DNA of 64,000 nucleotides, taken from contig NC_133284.1 of the NCBI RefSeq assembly GCF_005239225.2, positions 3,997,770 to 4,061,769 on the forward strand, written 5' to 3'. Of this stretch, positions 1 to 11,856 are shown piece after piece. Numbering within the stretch: the first letter of the stretch is position 1; the number at the start of each line of letters is the position of its first letter. Under the pieces are notes generated by a model, which was given only the letters and a program-made list of their open reading frames with translations, ran no database searches and had not been told where the DNA came from. This stretch comes from Populus alba. Lineage: Eukaryota > Streptophyta > Magnoliopsida > Malpighiales > Salicaceae. Position numbers and translations under genes: made by a program.

Positions 1-1405
1 AGTGGATAGCATATTTGTTTCAAGGGGTTTTAAAATCCCAATTTTTCTTGTTCTAGTTATAAGATTTGACATTAGTCTAACTTAAAGTTTGGATAGCTGG
101 TAAACAGATTAACCTAGATTAATTTAATTTTTTAAAAAGCTTTTCAACTAATCCAATCTAAATTAAACTCCTGGTTTCTGGGCTCATCTACCAGGCTTAG
201 TAGGTTTTATAATTAAAATACAAATACTATTTAAGATAATCTCTTTAATTGAAATTATCTCCAAATGAAATAGTGTAAATTTGGGTATACTGGAGGATAT
301 ACACTTGCAGTTGAACACCATAAGCTTTAAATGCTAAGATTATGATATAAGGTGTTTTTTCAAAATAATTTTTTATTTAAAAATATATTAGAATGAGTTT
401 TTTTTATATTATTTTTTTTATATCAATACATTAAAATCATAGAAAATATCAAAAAAAAATAATTTAATAGTTTTTTGAAACCAAAAAAGCTCTTAAAAAA
501 ACACCTAAAAACAAAAGTAGAAGTTGTGTGAAACCATCATTTTCACCCATAACCGAGCTACTTCTTGCATGGCCAATAGTTGTAAGACAGGTCAACTAAC
601 TAGCCAAACAACTCCCATTTCATGACGTCCAATTTCAGAATATAGTAGGGTTAATCTGATCTTATTTTCCGACCCAAGGATTGCTTTCGGTGCCTAATAC
701 CTAAGTAGGAATTGATTTAACTAGGACAAGGACGAACCTGACCCAAAGTCAAAACTCCTCTTAAAATCCTCCTGATATCTCTTGCCGAATCAAGGGCAGA
801 GCCGGACCGACTTTAATTTAATGCCACGATGATAATAGTTGTCTTCCATTGACTACGTATGATCATAGAGGGTGAACAAATTAATCAGATTATTCAAAAA
901 TTTTATTATAAAATTAACTCAAATTAAATTTTTTAAAGTATTAAAATAATTTCGATTCTGGTTTTTGAGAAAAAATCTCTTCAAGATTCATTCTATCAAA
1001 ACCTACCAAAAAAATTCAAATAAAAGTTACAGATGTAGATTTAAACCGATCAATTTTGTTCGGCTATCCGAGTTAATTTCATTCAAGATTTTTTTAAGAA
1101 AAAAAATCAATTCAATTGATTGAACCGATACTATGTACCCCTCCTTCCTGCACCATTTAAGGGCATGAAAAGGTTGGGAAGATGATGGCCATTAAAGTTC
1201 CAACGCTAACTTCTAACGAACAATGTGGGGGCGTAGCATGCATTATGTGTTCCATTATTCTAATTTTTGAAGCACCAGTTTCCATAGTTTTGATTTATGA
1301 AAATGTCATTTTCATGGATCTTCCTAACAACTTCCTGCTTCCTGATCTCTAGTTAAAGACCCTTTTCAATTTAATTAAAGAATCATGAAACAAATAATCT
1401 AATCT
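1..1405. other. AT-rich intergenic DNA, no gene seen
   Basis: No coding region with recognisable protein similarity was found on either strand. Around 340-480 there is one copy, in reverse orientation, of the AT-rich dispersed repeat module described elsewhere in this annotation. The rest is low-complexity A/T sequence with a few unique-looking stretches, for example 600-860. Confidence 0.6.
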
Positions 1406-1409
1406 AGCA

Positions 1410-1605
1410 TGTGTCCTTGTGGTAATTAAGAGTTTGGTACAAGGAATTTGTTTCTATGTAATTTCAAGTTCAAGTCTTGTTGTTGTTAATATGATGGTCA
1501 CTGAAGACTTACATGATCATTAACTTCAGGACTCGTGAAAATAGTCGAGGTACGTGAAAGCTGACCTGCACATCCATATTAATAATAATAAGAAAAAAAA
1601 TTAAA
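1410..1605 (+). mobile_element. tRNA-derived SINE
   Basis: The head carries a box-A-like run around 1419-1438 (TGTGGTAATTAAGAGTTTGG) and a box-B-like run at 1467-1477 (AGTTCAAGTCT), spaced as in a tRNA-derived RNA polymerase III promoter. Downstream, about 1528-1575, is a stretch containing GGACTCGTG, AGTCGAGGTACG and AAGCTGACC. From memory this resembles the conserved body of plant Au-type SINEs. It ends in a short AT-rich tail near 1577-1600. Exact ends and target duplications were not resolved. Confidence 0.6.
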
Positions 1606-2370
1606 TGAGATAGAACCTAGTTAAATCATCAACAAAGTTAAAAATAAAACGTAAAAAACCATGAATCATCTAATCACCAGTAGATGATCTTTTCAATCAA
1701 GCAACATTTCTACCATGAAAAGTAAATTTAATTGTTCTTGCTGTTAACGACCTAGAACCGGCCTAAAGTGCTTTACGATTTAATTAATATGGTTAGATTT
1801 GTTTAAAAAAAAAATTACAAAACTTTTAATGATGAAATTTGATATTCTTTATTTTTTTTAAGTTGAGAAAAAAACTAAAATCAATAAAATATATCGTTAA
1901 ATGGAAGTGTGAAACGCAAGAGGTTTCACAATATAAAACTTTATTCAAACCACTAGAAAGGTTTATCCAAGCTTCTGATTCAAGGCAGTCCAATTTCTAG
2001 AGTAGCCTTCGGCACAGTATCATTTTGCCTTTGAAATTACATTTGAAAGTGTTTTAAAAGCATGTTTAGTTTGAAAAAAAATTAAATTAGTATTTTTTTT
2101 AATTATTTAGATGTGTGTATATTATTTTGATATATTTTTAATTAAAAATTATTTTTAAAAAGTACCTTTCACAGTACCAAAAGCACACTCAATCTTAATT
2201 TATATATACTTCTTTATCACTGGAACATTATATATAGCTCCACAATTCTTTAACTATATAAGCAATTGAGCATGCATCTGTTTGTCACAGCTTATATATG
2301 GAGAAGGCCATGATATATAATCTTTATATATGATGTCCTTTTCAACGTGATCTCACCTTATTATTAATAA

Positions 2371-3130
2371 CTAGTTATATGACCCGCGTGATATCACAGA
2401 TTATTTTTTTTTATAAAAAATATATATAAAAAATTAAGATTTAAAAGTGTTACATTTTTCTGCAAAGTTATATCCAAGAGTCTTGAATTTGGCTGCGACG
2501 CCTAACCTAAGAGTAATATTTATAATATTAATAATAACATTAAACTTGCATGACCCAAGTAATGAGTCTGGTTGCAACACCGGACCCAAGAATATTGGAT
2601 GTGGGTCTGGCTATAAGGTCGTGTCATAAAAGTGTAATAATTAAATAGATTAATTAAAAAGAAAAAAACCAACAGAAAGAAAAAAAAACTAATAAAGAAA
2701 AAGAAAAAAAATCTGAATTAACTGGATTAACCCTTCAAACCAGGTTAACCCTTCAAACCAGGTTAACTTGTAAAACCTAGGATTCACGTCATGAAAGTTT
2801 GTTAACTAAATAGAAAAACAAAAATTGACAGGTTTACCCAGAATTAACTGGGTTAACCCATCAAACCAAGTTAACCCGTCAAGTCTAAAATATGTGTCAT
2901 GAAAGTCTAATAATTAAATAGAAAGAAATTTAACATTAACAAACTAAACTAAACGAAAAAAAATTAATTAAAAAAAAATCAGGGTTAACTCATCAAATTA
3001 GGTTAACCCATCAAACTCGGGATCCGTATCATGAAAATCTGATAACTAAATAAAAAAAATAACATTAATAAACTAAATCAAACAAAAAAAAATTATTAAA
3101 AAAAAACAAAAAAAAAAAACAATTCTATAA
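2371..3130 (-). mobile_element. Helitron-like dispersed repeat, copy 1
   Basis: The block begins with CTAG at 2371-2374 preceded by A. Read on the minus strand this is a 3' end CTAG followed by T, the terminus typical of Helitrons. A GC-rich patch (GACCCGCGTGATATCAC) lies just inside. Bases 2440-2640 are similar, in reverse complement, to 21.80-22.02 kb. Bases 2700-3080 hold three imperfect direct units of about 130-150 bp, each with GGTTAACCC, TCATGAAAGT and a TAATTAAATAG-like motif. No helicase is present, so it would be non-autonomous. The distal end is not defined. Confidence 0.5.
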
Positions 3131-3561
3131 TATAATAATTATAATAATATACTATAGTAATAAGTGAAAAGCATAAAAAAATTACAGTGCTTTCCCCACA
3201 CTTTTTAAAATATTACTTAATTTTCATGCGAAATATACCAAATCTACCATTCACAAATTATTTTTTCAGCAGAAGTGAACCGTGTGATCAGAAGTAAATG
3301 TATTTTGAATTAAAATGTCTTATAATTGATCGAAATATTGATAAATGAATGTCTAACTTTGTCTATATCTACATGGAAATGAAACAATAAAGATTAGCAA
3401 ACTCTCGTCTTTCCAAATTTTAATCCAAGAAGAGAGGCATTGTGCCTGAAAAAACATGAATTGTAATATTTAATCTTACCCTTTTCATGATCATCATCAT
3501 CATCGATCTTTCCCTGATATCAACAATATCCTCGACTCCATATTCACAAAACCAAAAATAT

Positions 3562-5266
3562 TTATATTGTAAGGATATTAGACTTATTTGTGCCAAATGC
3601 CATTTCATTTCCATCAAATTCGTAGTGGAGAATCGGCGAAGCAAATGGATTTAGCTCTCTGAAAATATCAATATCATCGCCTTCAGTGTAACTACTAGAG
3701 TCTTGGCCAACGAATAAAGTTTGGATGTCATCCGGGAAGCTCCGGCGTGGCGGATCACGATCCGACTCTGGTGGCGTCGAGGGGCAATCGGCAGCCGATG
3801 TTCTTTCCAATATTTCCTTGAACTCGGAGGATTGCAACAAAAGCCCTAAAGCTGATGATGCCGAGCCACCTGTGCCACTAGACCGAGCTGGATCAGTCTC
3901 TTCCGTCTCATTAACATTCGAACTCGGTTGGTGGGCCATGAAATCCAATTCAATCTTTTGGTCGAGGTTTTGAATCGGATTAGCATCACAATTAGGGTTT
4001 TGTTGAGGATTGTTAACATTATTTTGGTTAATGGGACGTTGCCATTTGATGTAGTGGCTTAGGTCAAAGTTTGTAACAGCATTAATTCCACGGTACTCTA
4101 TAGCTGCCACATCATATGCTGCTGCTGCTTCTTCTTGAGTGGCTGAAATGAGAACGTACATAAATTATAAATTTAGAGGTGGTATGGTCATCAAAAAGAA
4201 TGTATGATCTGTAGGTTAATATAAATATGCATGCATATTTTGGTGGGGAGGCTTTGAAATTTAAGTTGCTGGCCTAGGTAGTTGAGGTTTGGTTCATCTA
4301 TCTCCCACCCAACAAGATTTGAAAGCACAATGCGATCCCTACCCCTCTATTTAATTTAAAATCAAATTCATTAATTATATTCATTACCGACTATTACTAA
4401 CGGAATATTCTATTTAACGAGAATTACAAGTGAATCAAATATCTTATCAAAAAACACTGGAAAAATTAATATCCACATAAAAAAAATATTTGCCCACCAC
4501 TTTCTGCAACATCATATTTGTTTGCAAGGTCTAATTAATTAAACTATGGGGTAACTTTATTTACTTGGAGTTATTGTGTATATACTATGATAGTGAAGTG
4601 ACATTGGTGCGATGGTATCATGATGACTCATAAAGAATAATCTAAGTGGATTTGGGCATGAAGACATGCACTAAAGTTAATTGTCCGAATAAAACTTGTT
4701 AATTTGATGTTTAAGTGAAAAGGATATCCTCTTTCATGGTAATTAATTAGAAGTTTTCTTTTTGTTTTTAATATTACGGCGAGAGTTTTAAATCCTGTAA
4801 GAATCATGAATTTAATTCTTTGCATACTTCAGTAACAGCAACCTTAATTATATGTATACTTAAACATTAATTTCCTTTAATTTAGAATTAAATAGTTTAA
4901 AAGAAATAAATACCATATGTTCCAAGGTAGAGGTATTTGTTGCCGGAAACTCTGCCAATTCGGGCTTCCCATCTTCCATTGTGATGGTGTCTGCATACCG
5001 ATTCAGGGTTTTGAATATCAAATGTGTCACCATCCGCACACGAAGCATGGATTTAAACATCGATTTAAAGCATGTATATAAATATTCATACATGTCGTTT
5101 TGATTTATTATATTCTTTTACTATATATTATTTTTTGATTGATCGATTATGTCTCTTTTTATAATATATTATTTTTAAGATTAGCATGTAATCCATCATA
5201 ATTAATGTTGGGCATGTGACAATATTCATCTAGGTTATCGTGTCAAAATCTAGATTTAAGGAATTG

Positions 5267-5297
<31 letters not shown>

Positions 5298-7055
5298 GTT
5301 ATTTGACAGTAAAATAAAAAATAAAAATAAATTAAATTAAGAAATTCTGATTAAAATTTAGGACTTGCGTTTTTTAGGAAATAAAATAAAATTCAAATTT
5401 AGGACTTTTTTTTTTTTTTTTTACAATAAAATAGAAGGTATTTTTTTATCATTTGACAGTAGAATAAAATATAAAAAAATCAAATTCAAGATTTGACATG
5501 TGACGATCTGAATGAATACCACGTGTACAACATAAACAAGTCCTAATTAAAAGATATAATAAAAGTAAAGAGAGAAAATAAATCAAAATAATATATTGTC
5601 AAGGGATCGATACAGTGAATCAAAACGGTAAGGTACAAGAATATTTTCATATTTTAACTCTTTAAACACCAACCAATTAGATTTTCTTTTTTTACCATGA
5701 AAATAGGCTAATATATTAAATTATTTACCTTACCTTATAATATATCACTAAAAAAACCTCCAGGGGTGGTGAAATTGTGATATGCCCGACAACTATAAAT
5801 ACGGTATGCTCATCAATTTCAATTTTAACCTTCAAAGAATCATAAATATTTCTCTGTTTTTAATTATATTTTGCTTTCTAAAAAAAGAAAACAAATGTAT
5901 ATTTCTCAAGATATAAATAAGAACGAGCACACAAAATTCAGTAAGTAAATTACCTGGCCACGCCTCTATATTTGGACACCCCGCGTGAAAATCCACTACT
6001 TTTTCTGTAAATTCCATCAATTGTAAAACATGAACACGGAATTAATAATTAAAAAGAATCTATAAGATAAGCAATGATAGTTGTAAATAAATATTCAAAA
6101 AAAAATCTTTTTATTTTAAATTATAAAATTCTTATAATATTTACCTCCTCAACGAACCAATATATTCTTCTTTTGACTGACCCTCCATCTCTTTGAGCTC
6201 TTCTTGGTAAGTTGACCACTGAAATTAATTTATGTCTTTGATTAGATATAACAAGCAAAACAAAGTTTTTTTTTTTAAAAAAAAAAAAACAAAGGTAAAA
6301 ACTAGAAGACAATGAAATAAAAAATTTCAAGAACAAAATAACTTTGAGTGGTGAAAATGTACAGGGAAATTGAGGATGGTATCCTGTCCCCAGTACTTTA
6401 ATGCTGCCAGGTCATAGGCATGTGCAGCCGCTTCTTCATCATCATAGGCCCCTAATGAGAAAATCCAATATATCAAATGGTAGAAAAATATGATTTTCCA
6501 CTTTTTTTTACATGTAATGTTAGGAAAATTGCAGGATAAGGAAAATATCTGATATATATTAAAGTAAAGCAAAGAGGATTTGTATATGCACCTAGATACA
6601 CTGTATACAGTTGAATTCCACCAGCATCACACCATTGAAGTCAAAGCGAAGAACAGTGCCAAGAATATGAAATGTGAAGTCAGAATGACAGTGAAAGATT
6701 TGGAGAGAAAGATGAAATGGGACTGAGAAGAGGAAGAGGAAGAACCTTGTCTTCCTTTCTTGTTCTGTGATTCATTCCAGCTGTTCTTATCCCACAAATG
6801 AGCCTCATAACGCCCGGTCCATCGATGCCTGAACAAAACATGTACAGAAATGAATCCAGAGAATAAGAAATCACCGAGTAAAAAGAAGATGAATCAAAGA
6901 ATGTGATCATATAACCTCGTAACGCCTCTGTAGATGGAGCTACGTTGAGGAGGAGAGTCTCGTGGCACAGTTTTTCGTGTCCGCTTCGCCTTGTTTGTAG
7001 GATTTGTGCTAGTGTTTGCAGTGCCCTTCAGGCTTTGCTTCGATGTTTTTCCCAT
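3562..7055 (-). CDS. AP2-class transcription factor, WRINKLED3/4-like
   Basis: Predicted nuclear DNA-binding protein of the two-AP2-domain class. From family knowledge, WRI1/3/4 proteins activate fatty-acid synthesis genes, WRI4 mainly for cuticular wax. I built eight exons with GT..AG sites (given as minus-strand reading): 7055-6916, 6828-6746, 6600-6592, 6451-6363, 6218-6145, 6004-5954, 4990-4914, 4142-3562. The phases join into one 367-residue frame. Domain 1 is about residues 40-107 ([20 protein letters not shown], ending [12 protein letters not shown]). The linker has [20 protein letters not shown]. Domain 2 is about 142-200 ([35 protein letters not shown]). Exon 3 has only nine bases and encodes VYL, a family hallmark. 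The C-terminus is acidic and Ser-rich, probably for activation. Start is the first ATG before a basic N-terminus. WRI3 versus WRI4 is not settled. Confidence 0.9.
6592..6600 (-). other. 9-nt micro-exon of the WRI-like gene
   Basis: On the minus strand the nine bases TGTATCTAG are bounded by AG immediately upstream and GT immediately downstream. Joined to the preceding exon's final G and the next exon's GG they read V-Y-L-G, filling the gap between GRQ and AYDDEEAA in the first AP2 domain. A mini-exon at this place is established for AP2-class genes such as WRI1, where VYL is needed for function. Confidence 0.9.
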
Positions 7056-7129
7056 TTAACTTCGCCGGAGAGAAGTGCACAAACACAGACACACGTAATT
7101 AAGGAAAAAGAAAGTGCAGAGAGGTAGAT

Positions 7130-8340
7130 GCTGATCGAGAGAGGGGATGATGACTAGCTAGGTCATCCAATGAGAAGGGAAGATTTTAGAAGAAATGAGA
7201 GAGTAGATGTGGAGGGGAGGAGGGGGTTCTTTAATGGGATGGCAAAGTAGAGAGGGACGCCGGCAGCTGAAGACGATGTTTTCTTGTGGCCGTCTACAAG
7301 CGGCTTTGTGTTCAGCCTCTTTCCCTCTCTTGTCGTTGCTTACGAGTGCTTTGTGTGTGTTTTATGGGAGAATTTTTGTGACGACTTTTTTCTCCTTTGT
7401 TTTGTTGCCCTAATGAATCAAGAAATTATGCTGTAAATAGAAATGTGATGCTTGTCTTAGGCAGCCCTAATTGGGGAGCAACCTCCCATTTATTCTCCAG
7501 ATTAGGTGCTAAGTTTTTTTTTTTGCTCTTTCTCCTTCTCCATCGAAGAGGTTTGCTTCTTCTCTTCGGCCATGTGGAAATGGTACGGGTTGGTTTGATT
7601 CAATGGCGTGCTTTTGCTTTGATAAATAGTGGGTTGACCTTCTTGACACTCTAGAGCTTAGGCCAGCGTGACGTGTTGCATTTATGGATCATACTGCCTG
7701 GTTTAATTAATGTTGCTATTTAGCTTTTTCTTTTCTCAAAAAGTCGCTAGCTTTTTTCTTTTTTCTTTTTTTTAATATAAGATGGGTTTCGCTCTTTAAT
7801 ATTTGCATTATTCATGTTAGAATTACGAGAGGTCGTTTAGTGATCAAACTTATAATCTCATATTAATTTATAAGGTCTTAGATTCAACTCGATTGGCCTA
7901 GCTATGCAAAGATTTTCTAAGGATGATGAAATGACATATAAGATTCGGATCATTGATTCGATTTGTTTTAATAACACAGTTAATTTAATAAAATAATTAA
8001 ATAAAACAATATACATCAACTCAAAAAATAAAAATAAAAACTTACCAAGTTCACTCGAATTATCCTGTCATCTTAACGTGAGCCTTGTATTATCATTGCT
8101 TAGATCACCCATCTAATCTTGAGTTCAAGCTATGAAACGGCCGTGTTTTATAATATAACGCGAGTGCTTGAATTTGAAATTCTAAGTCAGTCACCGGTTA
8201 ATATCATCATGCGGATTACAAATATTGCAATTATTTTCCAATAATTTGTACTTTTGGGCGAGACTAAAGAAAGTGTAGAGCTTTTCAACAACTCTCATTA
8301 TTAAAATAAGTTGGTTAACCAAAACCCAAATAAAACGTTT
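7130..8340. other. Upstream region of the WRI-like gene, no further gene
   Basis: This is probable promoter and leader of the divergently lying transcription-factor gene up to about 8 kb. Open frames here are short and show no similarity I recognise. Between 7820 and 7890 a box-A/box-B-like pair (TTAGTGATCAAACT, then AGATTCAACTC) could be a decayed SINE, but this is weak. Confidence 0.45.
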
Positions 8341-8378
8341 TCAAGAGGAGTTCCTTAGGATTAAGATGATAGCCCAAG

Positions 8379-8905
8379 TTTGAATTTGACTTTTGAATTT
8401 TGAAGATTACATGTTTAAACCTTAACTAGGAAGATTAGATGCAGGAATTGAGGAAAGACAACTGATTGATCTATTGTAATGCTAAAAATCCATCGGAGAT
8501 TGAACCGCGTCATGAAAAAAAGTGGAAAAAAAAAAAAAAAACAGAGACAAGAACTACGTCCATTAAAAACCAGTCATGGCAGCATCAATTTGAACTCGAG
8601 CACACTATTGCTCGGTCTCCCTAAAGTAGATCAACAGTTTGCATTTGACTTTTGAATTTTGAATTTTGAAGATTACATGTTTAAATCTTAACTAGGAAGA
8701 TTAGATGCAGGAATTGAGGAAAGACAACTAATTAATCTATCGTAATGCTAAAAATCCTTCGGAGATTGAACCTCTTCATGAAAAAAAGAGGAAAAAAAAA
8801 AAAAAGACAAGAACTGAGTCCATTAAAAACCAGTCATGGCAGCATCAATTTGAACTCGAGCACGCTATTGCTGGATTTCTCTAGAGTAGATCAACAGTTT
8901 AGGTT
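8379..8905. repeat. Two-copy tandem duplication, unit about 260 bp
   Basis: The phrase CAGTCATGGCAGCATCAATT occurs at 8571 and again at 8831, a shift of 260 bp. The flanking text is near-identical in both copies: TTTGACTTTTGAATTTTGAA, GATTAGATGCAGGAATTGAG, CATGAAAAAAAG, and GTAGATCAACAGTTT at each end. The copies differ by scattered substitutions and small indels around the poly-A run. No coding capacity is apparent. Confidence 0.85.
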
Positions 8906-8909
8906 TGTA

Positions 8910-9250
8910 TGTTTTTGTATTTTAAAAAAAAAAAATTTAAAAATTTTATTTTTTATTTTTTTATTAACTTTAAATTAATATATTTTTAGTATTTTTAAAT
9001 TATTTTGATGTGTTGATATCAAAAATAATTTTTAAAAAATAAAAAAAATTATTAACATATATTTTGACACAAAAAATTATTTGAAAAATAACCATAATTA
9101 TACTGTCAAATAAGCTCTAAAAGGTATTTCATTGAATATTAATAAAAATAATTTTTTCTTTATTTTAAATTGTTTTTTATAATTTTAATATATTAATATT
9201 AAAAATAATATAAAATAAACTTTAAAAAATAACCGATCGTAACCCTCTCA
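8910..9250. repeat. AT-rich dispersed repeat module
   Basis: Contains the recurring core seen at many sites in this window: TATTTTGATGTGTTGATAT, then AAAATAATTTTTAAAAAATA, an ATTAT-rich run, then a ....TTTGAAAAATAACC end. A second partial copy follows at 9130-9240. It is non-coding and probably a MITE or other short non-autonomous element, inferred from copy number and composition only. Confidence 0.5.
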
Positions 9251-10097
9251 AACACCCCTTCAACTAATACTTCAGGCAATATTAAATTATGTCAAGTGTA
9301 TGCACAGGAAAAGTGGATACGGTGGAGCCTTTGATGGAACATGTAGCCGCGAAGATAAACCGCCGTAACCGGCCAGTGGCTACTAGTCTCTACTGAATAA
9401 ATTAAGCGTTTTACTTTGGTGCTGTTTTTTTCGGCGTCTTTAATTTGGACAGTGTAGAAAAACTTGATCGTTTAATTTTAAATTTAACACTTTTTATCTG
9501 TTAAATTTGATTTATTTTAACTGCTAGATATCATATAAAAATCATATGTTTTGCTATAAAGATCACCCAAAATCATCAAAAAGTTGATTTTATTGGCAGA
9601 GGTTGGATTTCTTTTTGTTTTTTTTGGACATTTTACATGGACCATTATTGTATTATTTGATATTAATATTTTTTATAAATCATTTTTAAAAAAAATTTTA
9701 AGTCTGGGATATAAAAATAGAATTAATTGGAACTTTAAATGCATGCAACAGTCGGGCACGAGGTGCTGTCCTTTTTGGTGTGATCATATTCAAGCCAAAT
9801 GGAGTGACGATGATTGCTGCCATAAGGGATGAATCAATTTTACCCAATTGAATGGTTTTATAAACTATTTGATTTTAAATTCTAAAACATTTCTCGGTTT
9901 AGTTTGGTTTCGATTTACAGCCAAAAAAAAAACCGAATGAATCGGAAAAGATGAACACATCAACTTATTTGATTTTAAATCTTGTTTTCTCTGCCTCCAC
10001 CAGCTATGTCACTCTCCCCGTCAATTCCCTTCGTATCTTTTCATTATTTTATATCTCTTTCTTCTTCTCTTTTCATCTCCAGCTTCAATTTTGCCTC

Positions 10098-10230
10098 CAA
10101 ATCCCACTTACAGAGAACCGTCTAAATCTTGTTATCAAGCTTAAATGCGAGCGTGCTTCAGGGGATGTAGATGTTGGTGAAGTCAACGCGCCACTAAAGG
10201 AGCTTTTGGATTTAGCTGGCAATGGTAAAT
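10098..10230 (+). pseudogene. C2-domain protein fragment (SRC2-like)
   Basis: An open frame beginning at 9951 contains, at roughly residues 53-94, ENRLNLVIKLKCERASGDVD followed by VGEVNAPLKELLDLAGNGKS. This resembles the second half of the C2 domain of plant SRC2/BAP-type proteins, where a similar run is followed by a VSYQVR-like strand. Neither the N-terminal C2 strands nor the C-terminal region is present, and the flanking codons are low-complexity or unrelated. I read it as a relic, not a working gene. An alternative is one exon of a gene whose other exons I failed to see. Confidence 0.6.
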
Positions 10231-10354
10231 CCACATGTTCATGGCCACCCACCCACCACCAGTGCAAGTGCTGCAGTCAGTCACCAGAGAATAATAAATT
10301 TGGGATGGGCTGCGGGGCTGGGTTGCAGGAGGAGCTTTTTGTGGGCTTTTAATT

Positions 10355-11258
10355 GCAGACATGGTGTCTGATGCTGCATCTTGTGGGATTTGGTGATACC
10401 GATGGATTTGACTTTTGAGGGTTTTTATTTTCCTCCATGATAATGGGATATTAATGGTTGGTCTGGGGATGGTGGGTCTTCACTTTTATAGATTTTTTAT
10501 TTTTTATTTTTTTTTGAATGGTTGTGGTTGTTGGAACAACAACACTAATAAGTGAATAAAAAAAACATTTTTAAAATTGCAGATGAGCTATATATATATA
10601 TATATATATATTAATTGTTTTGACATAGTGATGTTAAAAATTAATTTTAAAAATAAAAATATTATTTTAATATATTATTAAAAAAATCACTTTGAAAAAT
10701 ATTTTTTACCGTATTTATAAACATTTATTATAAGTATATGATAAAAAAAATATACAAAATTATGATTTCTAATGGTAAGCTTTATGATTTTTGTTTGATA
10801 CTATTGTAGTTTTATTTTTTTAAATTAATTTTCACTTGAAAAAATATCAAATTAATTTTTTTTAATAGTTTTGATGTATTGATATTGAAAATAAAAAAAA
10901 ATATAATAAATTTATTTTGATATATTTTCAATTAAAAAAATCATCAAATTACAATATACATACAATTCAACTGAGTTTTAACAACAATACAACAACAATA
11001 AATATGAAGATATGTATTATATACTTTCTCACACATACACAGGATTAAAAACATTTTATTTTGTTACTCCTCTCATATGCAAATAAATTAAAATTTTCAA
11101 ATACATTAAATTGATATTAAAAATATATATATAAAATAATATTTTATTTCAATTAATGTAATTCGAAAATTAAAAAAATTGTGATGTTATTTGCAAATCC
11201 ACAATTTGCTGATGACTTAGTTCTCCTTTATATAAAATTGAAGGATAATTTTGATATC

Positions 11259-11291
<33 letters not shown>

Positions 11292-11850
11292 GTGGCAGTA
11301 GACTTGTGTTTATGCCAACATATAGCATTAGCACACGGATCAGCCTGGCTTTAATTTTGTTGTGCACTTATGCGCTGCTTTGCGTGGTAAACTGTAATTC
11401 TGAGCATGGTTTCACTACGGATTTTACTTTTCTTGTTCCTCTTAATCCCATCTAGTAGCTAAATCAATTTATTTGGGAACGTTTTTGAAATCATTGTGGG
11501 CAAAAAGAATTGCATAATCTGAAAGCGTGAACTAAAAAAAAAAGGATAAGGCAAGATTAAATTAAGCATGCGGAGGAGCTGCTGCCGGAGCTTGCTGGGG
11601 TGGTGGAGGAGACTGGAGGGAAGAAAAACGTTAACATTAATATTTTCTTTTCAACGTTTATTTTAATATTTTCATATGTGTCCCAAGGAAGACCATTGAA
11701 TTCTAACCTTAGCATCATAACGTCACCAGCCCCAAGAGTCAAGAAACCACAGAAAGTAAAAAACTTTACATGAATTGAATCGGAGAGATACCGTACATAC
11801 CCAAGATCATAAACTCATCTGGGTCTTTCTTATTTACCCAAAATCTTTGT
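10355..11850. other. Intergenic AT-rich DNA with microsatellites
   Basis: No gene recognised. It contains a (TA)n run at about 10589-10612, another copy of the AT-rich dispersed module at 10613-10715, and an (AAT)10 run at 11261-11290. The last 200 bases before 11857 are presumed promoter and leader of the BT1 transporter gene. Confidence 0.6.
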
Positions 11851-11856
11851 TAAAAC

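Noticed and set aside
3725..3973. Plus-strand frame opposite the last exon of the AP2 gene
   Set aside because: It is the antisense shadow of a well-supported exon.
7820..8150. tRNA gene or SINE suggested by box-B-like AGATTCAACTC and CTTGAGTTCAAGC
   Set aside because: No cloverleaf could be formed and the body lacks other SINE features; too weak to list as an element.
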